Shown here piece after piece: positions 63,999 to 64,000 of a stretch of 64,000 bases of DNA. Under the pieces are notes generated by a model. The model was given only the letters and a program-made list of their open reading frames with translations. It ran no database searches and was not told the DNA's origin. Source of the stretch: Cytidiella melzeri. Taxonomy: Eukaryota > Basidiomycota > Agaricomycetes > Polyporales > Irpicaceae. The stretch covers positions 1-64,000 of the forward strand of contig JABYQR010000082.1 of the NCBI GenBank assembly GCA_022592445.1. The letters run 5' to 3'. The first letter of the stretch is position 1, and every line of letters starts with the position of its first letter. A program made the translations under genes and the position numbers.

Positions 63999-64000
63999 CG

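Overview
This window comes from a filamentous fungus, most likely a basidiomycete of the Agaricomycetes. The evidence is dense genes with many 50-60 bp introns, a DUF6534-type membrane protein gene, a secreted histidine acid phosphatase and LTR retrotransposons. I cannot name the genus. No rRNA, tRNA or CRISPR array was seen. Gene models were assembled by hand from reading frames and GT..AG (some GC..AG) junctions, so inner exon borders are approximate unless given.

Layout. 1-9166 is a retrotransposon nest: a decayed Ty1/copia element on the minus strand (element A, running off the left edge) whose 5' LTR was split by a nearly intact plus-strand copia element (element B, 3024-8896, apparently identical 311-bp LTRs, target duplication GCAAC). 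9438-15579 (-) is phospholipase D1. 16029-17926 (-) is a PHD-finger protein. 17968-23887 (-) is a young full-length Ty3/gypsy chromovirus with a single 1703-codon ORF, apparently identical 302-bp LTRs and target duplication GAGCT; it lies about 40 bp upstream of the PHD-protein start codon. 24524-25831 (-) is the actin-capping protein alpha subunit, 26234-28129 (-) isocitrate lyase, 28829-30678 (-) ALG7, 30939-31700 (-) a small tentative gene that overlaps the stop codon of the SAP-domain gene at 31693-33835 (-).

34024-34584 (+) is mitochondrial ribosomal protein mL58. 34756-36600 (-) appears to be one gene joining a SET methyltransferase domain to the TAD3 subunit of the tRNA A34 deaminase. 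Divergent from it is PRP8 (36764-45389, +). Then come a serine-rich PH-domain protein (45607-49914, -), a phytase-type acid phosphatase (50733-52593, +), a DUF6534 membrane protein (53294-55188, +), an unknown coiled-coil protein (56415-58586, +), CDC37 (59059-60883, +) with a textbook heat-shock element in its promoter, and a small secreted protein with repeated Kex2-like sites (61540-62031, -). The leader of that last gene lies in a tandem array of exon-intron-like units. A diverged 300-bp duplication and the C-terminal end of one more minus-strand gene close the window.

Most genes are housekeeping: splicing (PRP8), chaperone (CDC37), lipid signalling (PLD1), N-glycosylation (ALG7), glyoxylate cycle (ICL1), actin (CAP1) and tRNA editing (TAD3). 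The unusual parts are the SET-TAD3 fusion, the tandem leader array upstream of the secreted peptide gene, the overlapping same-strand gene pair near 31.7 kb and the recent retrotransposon activity.
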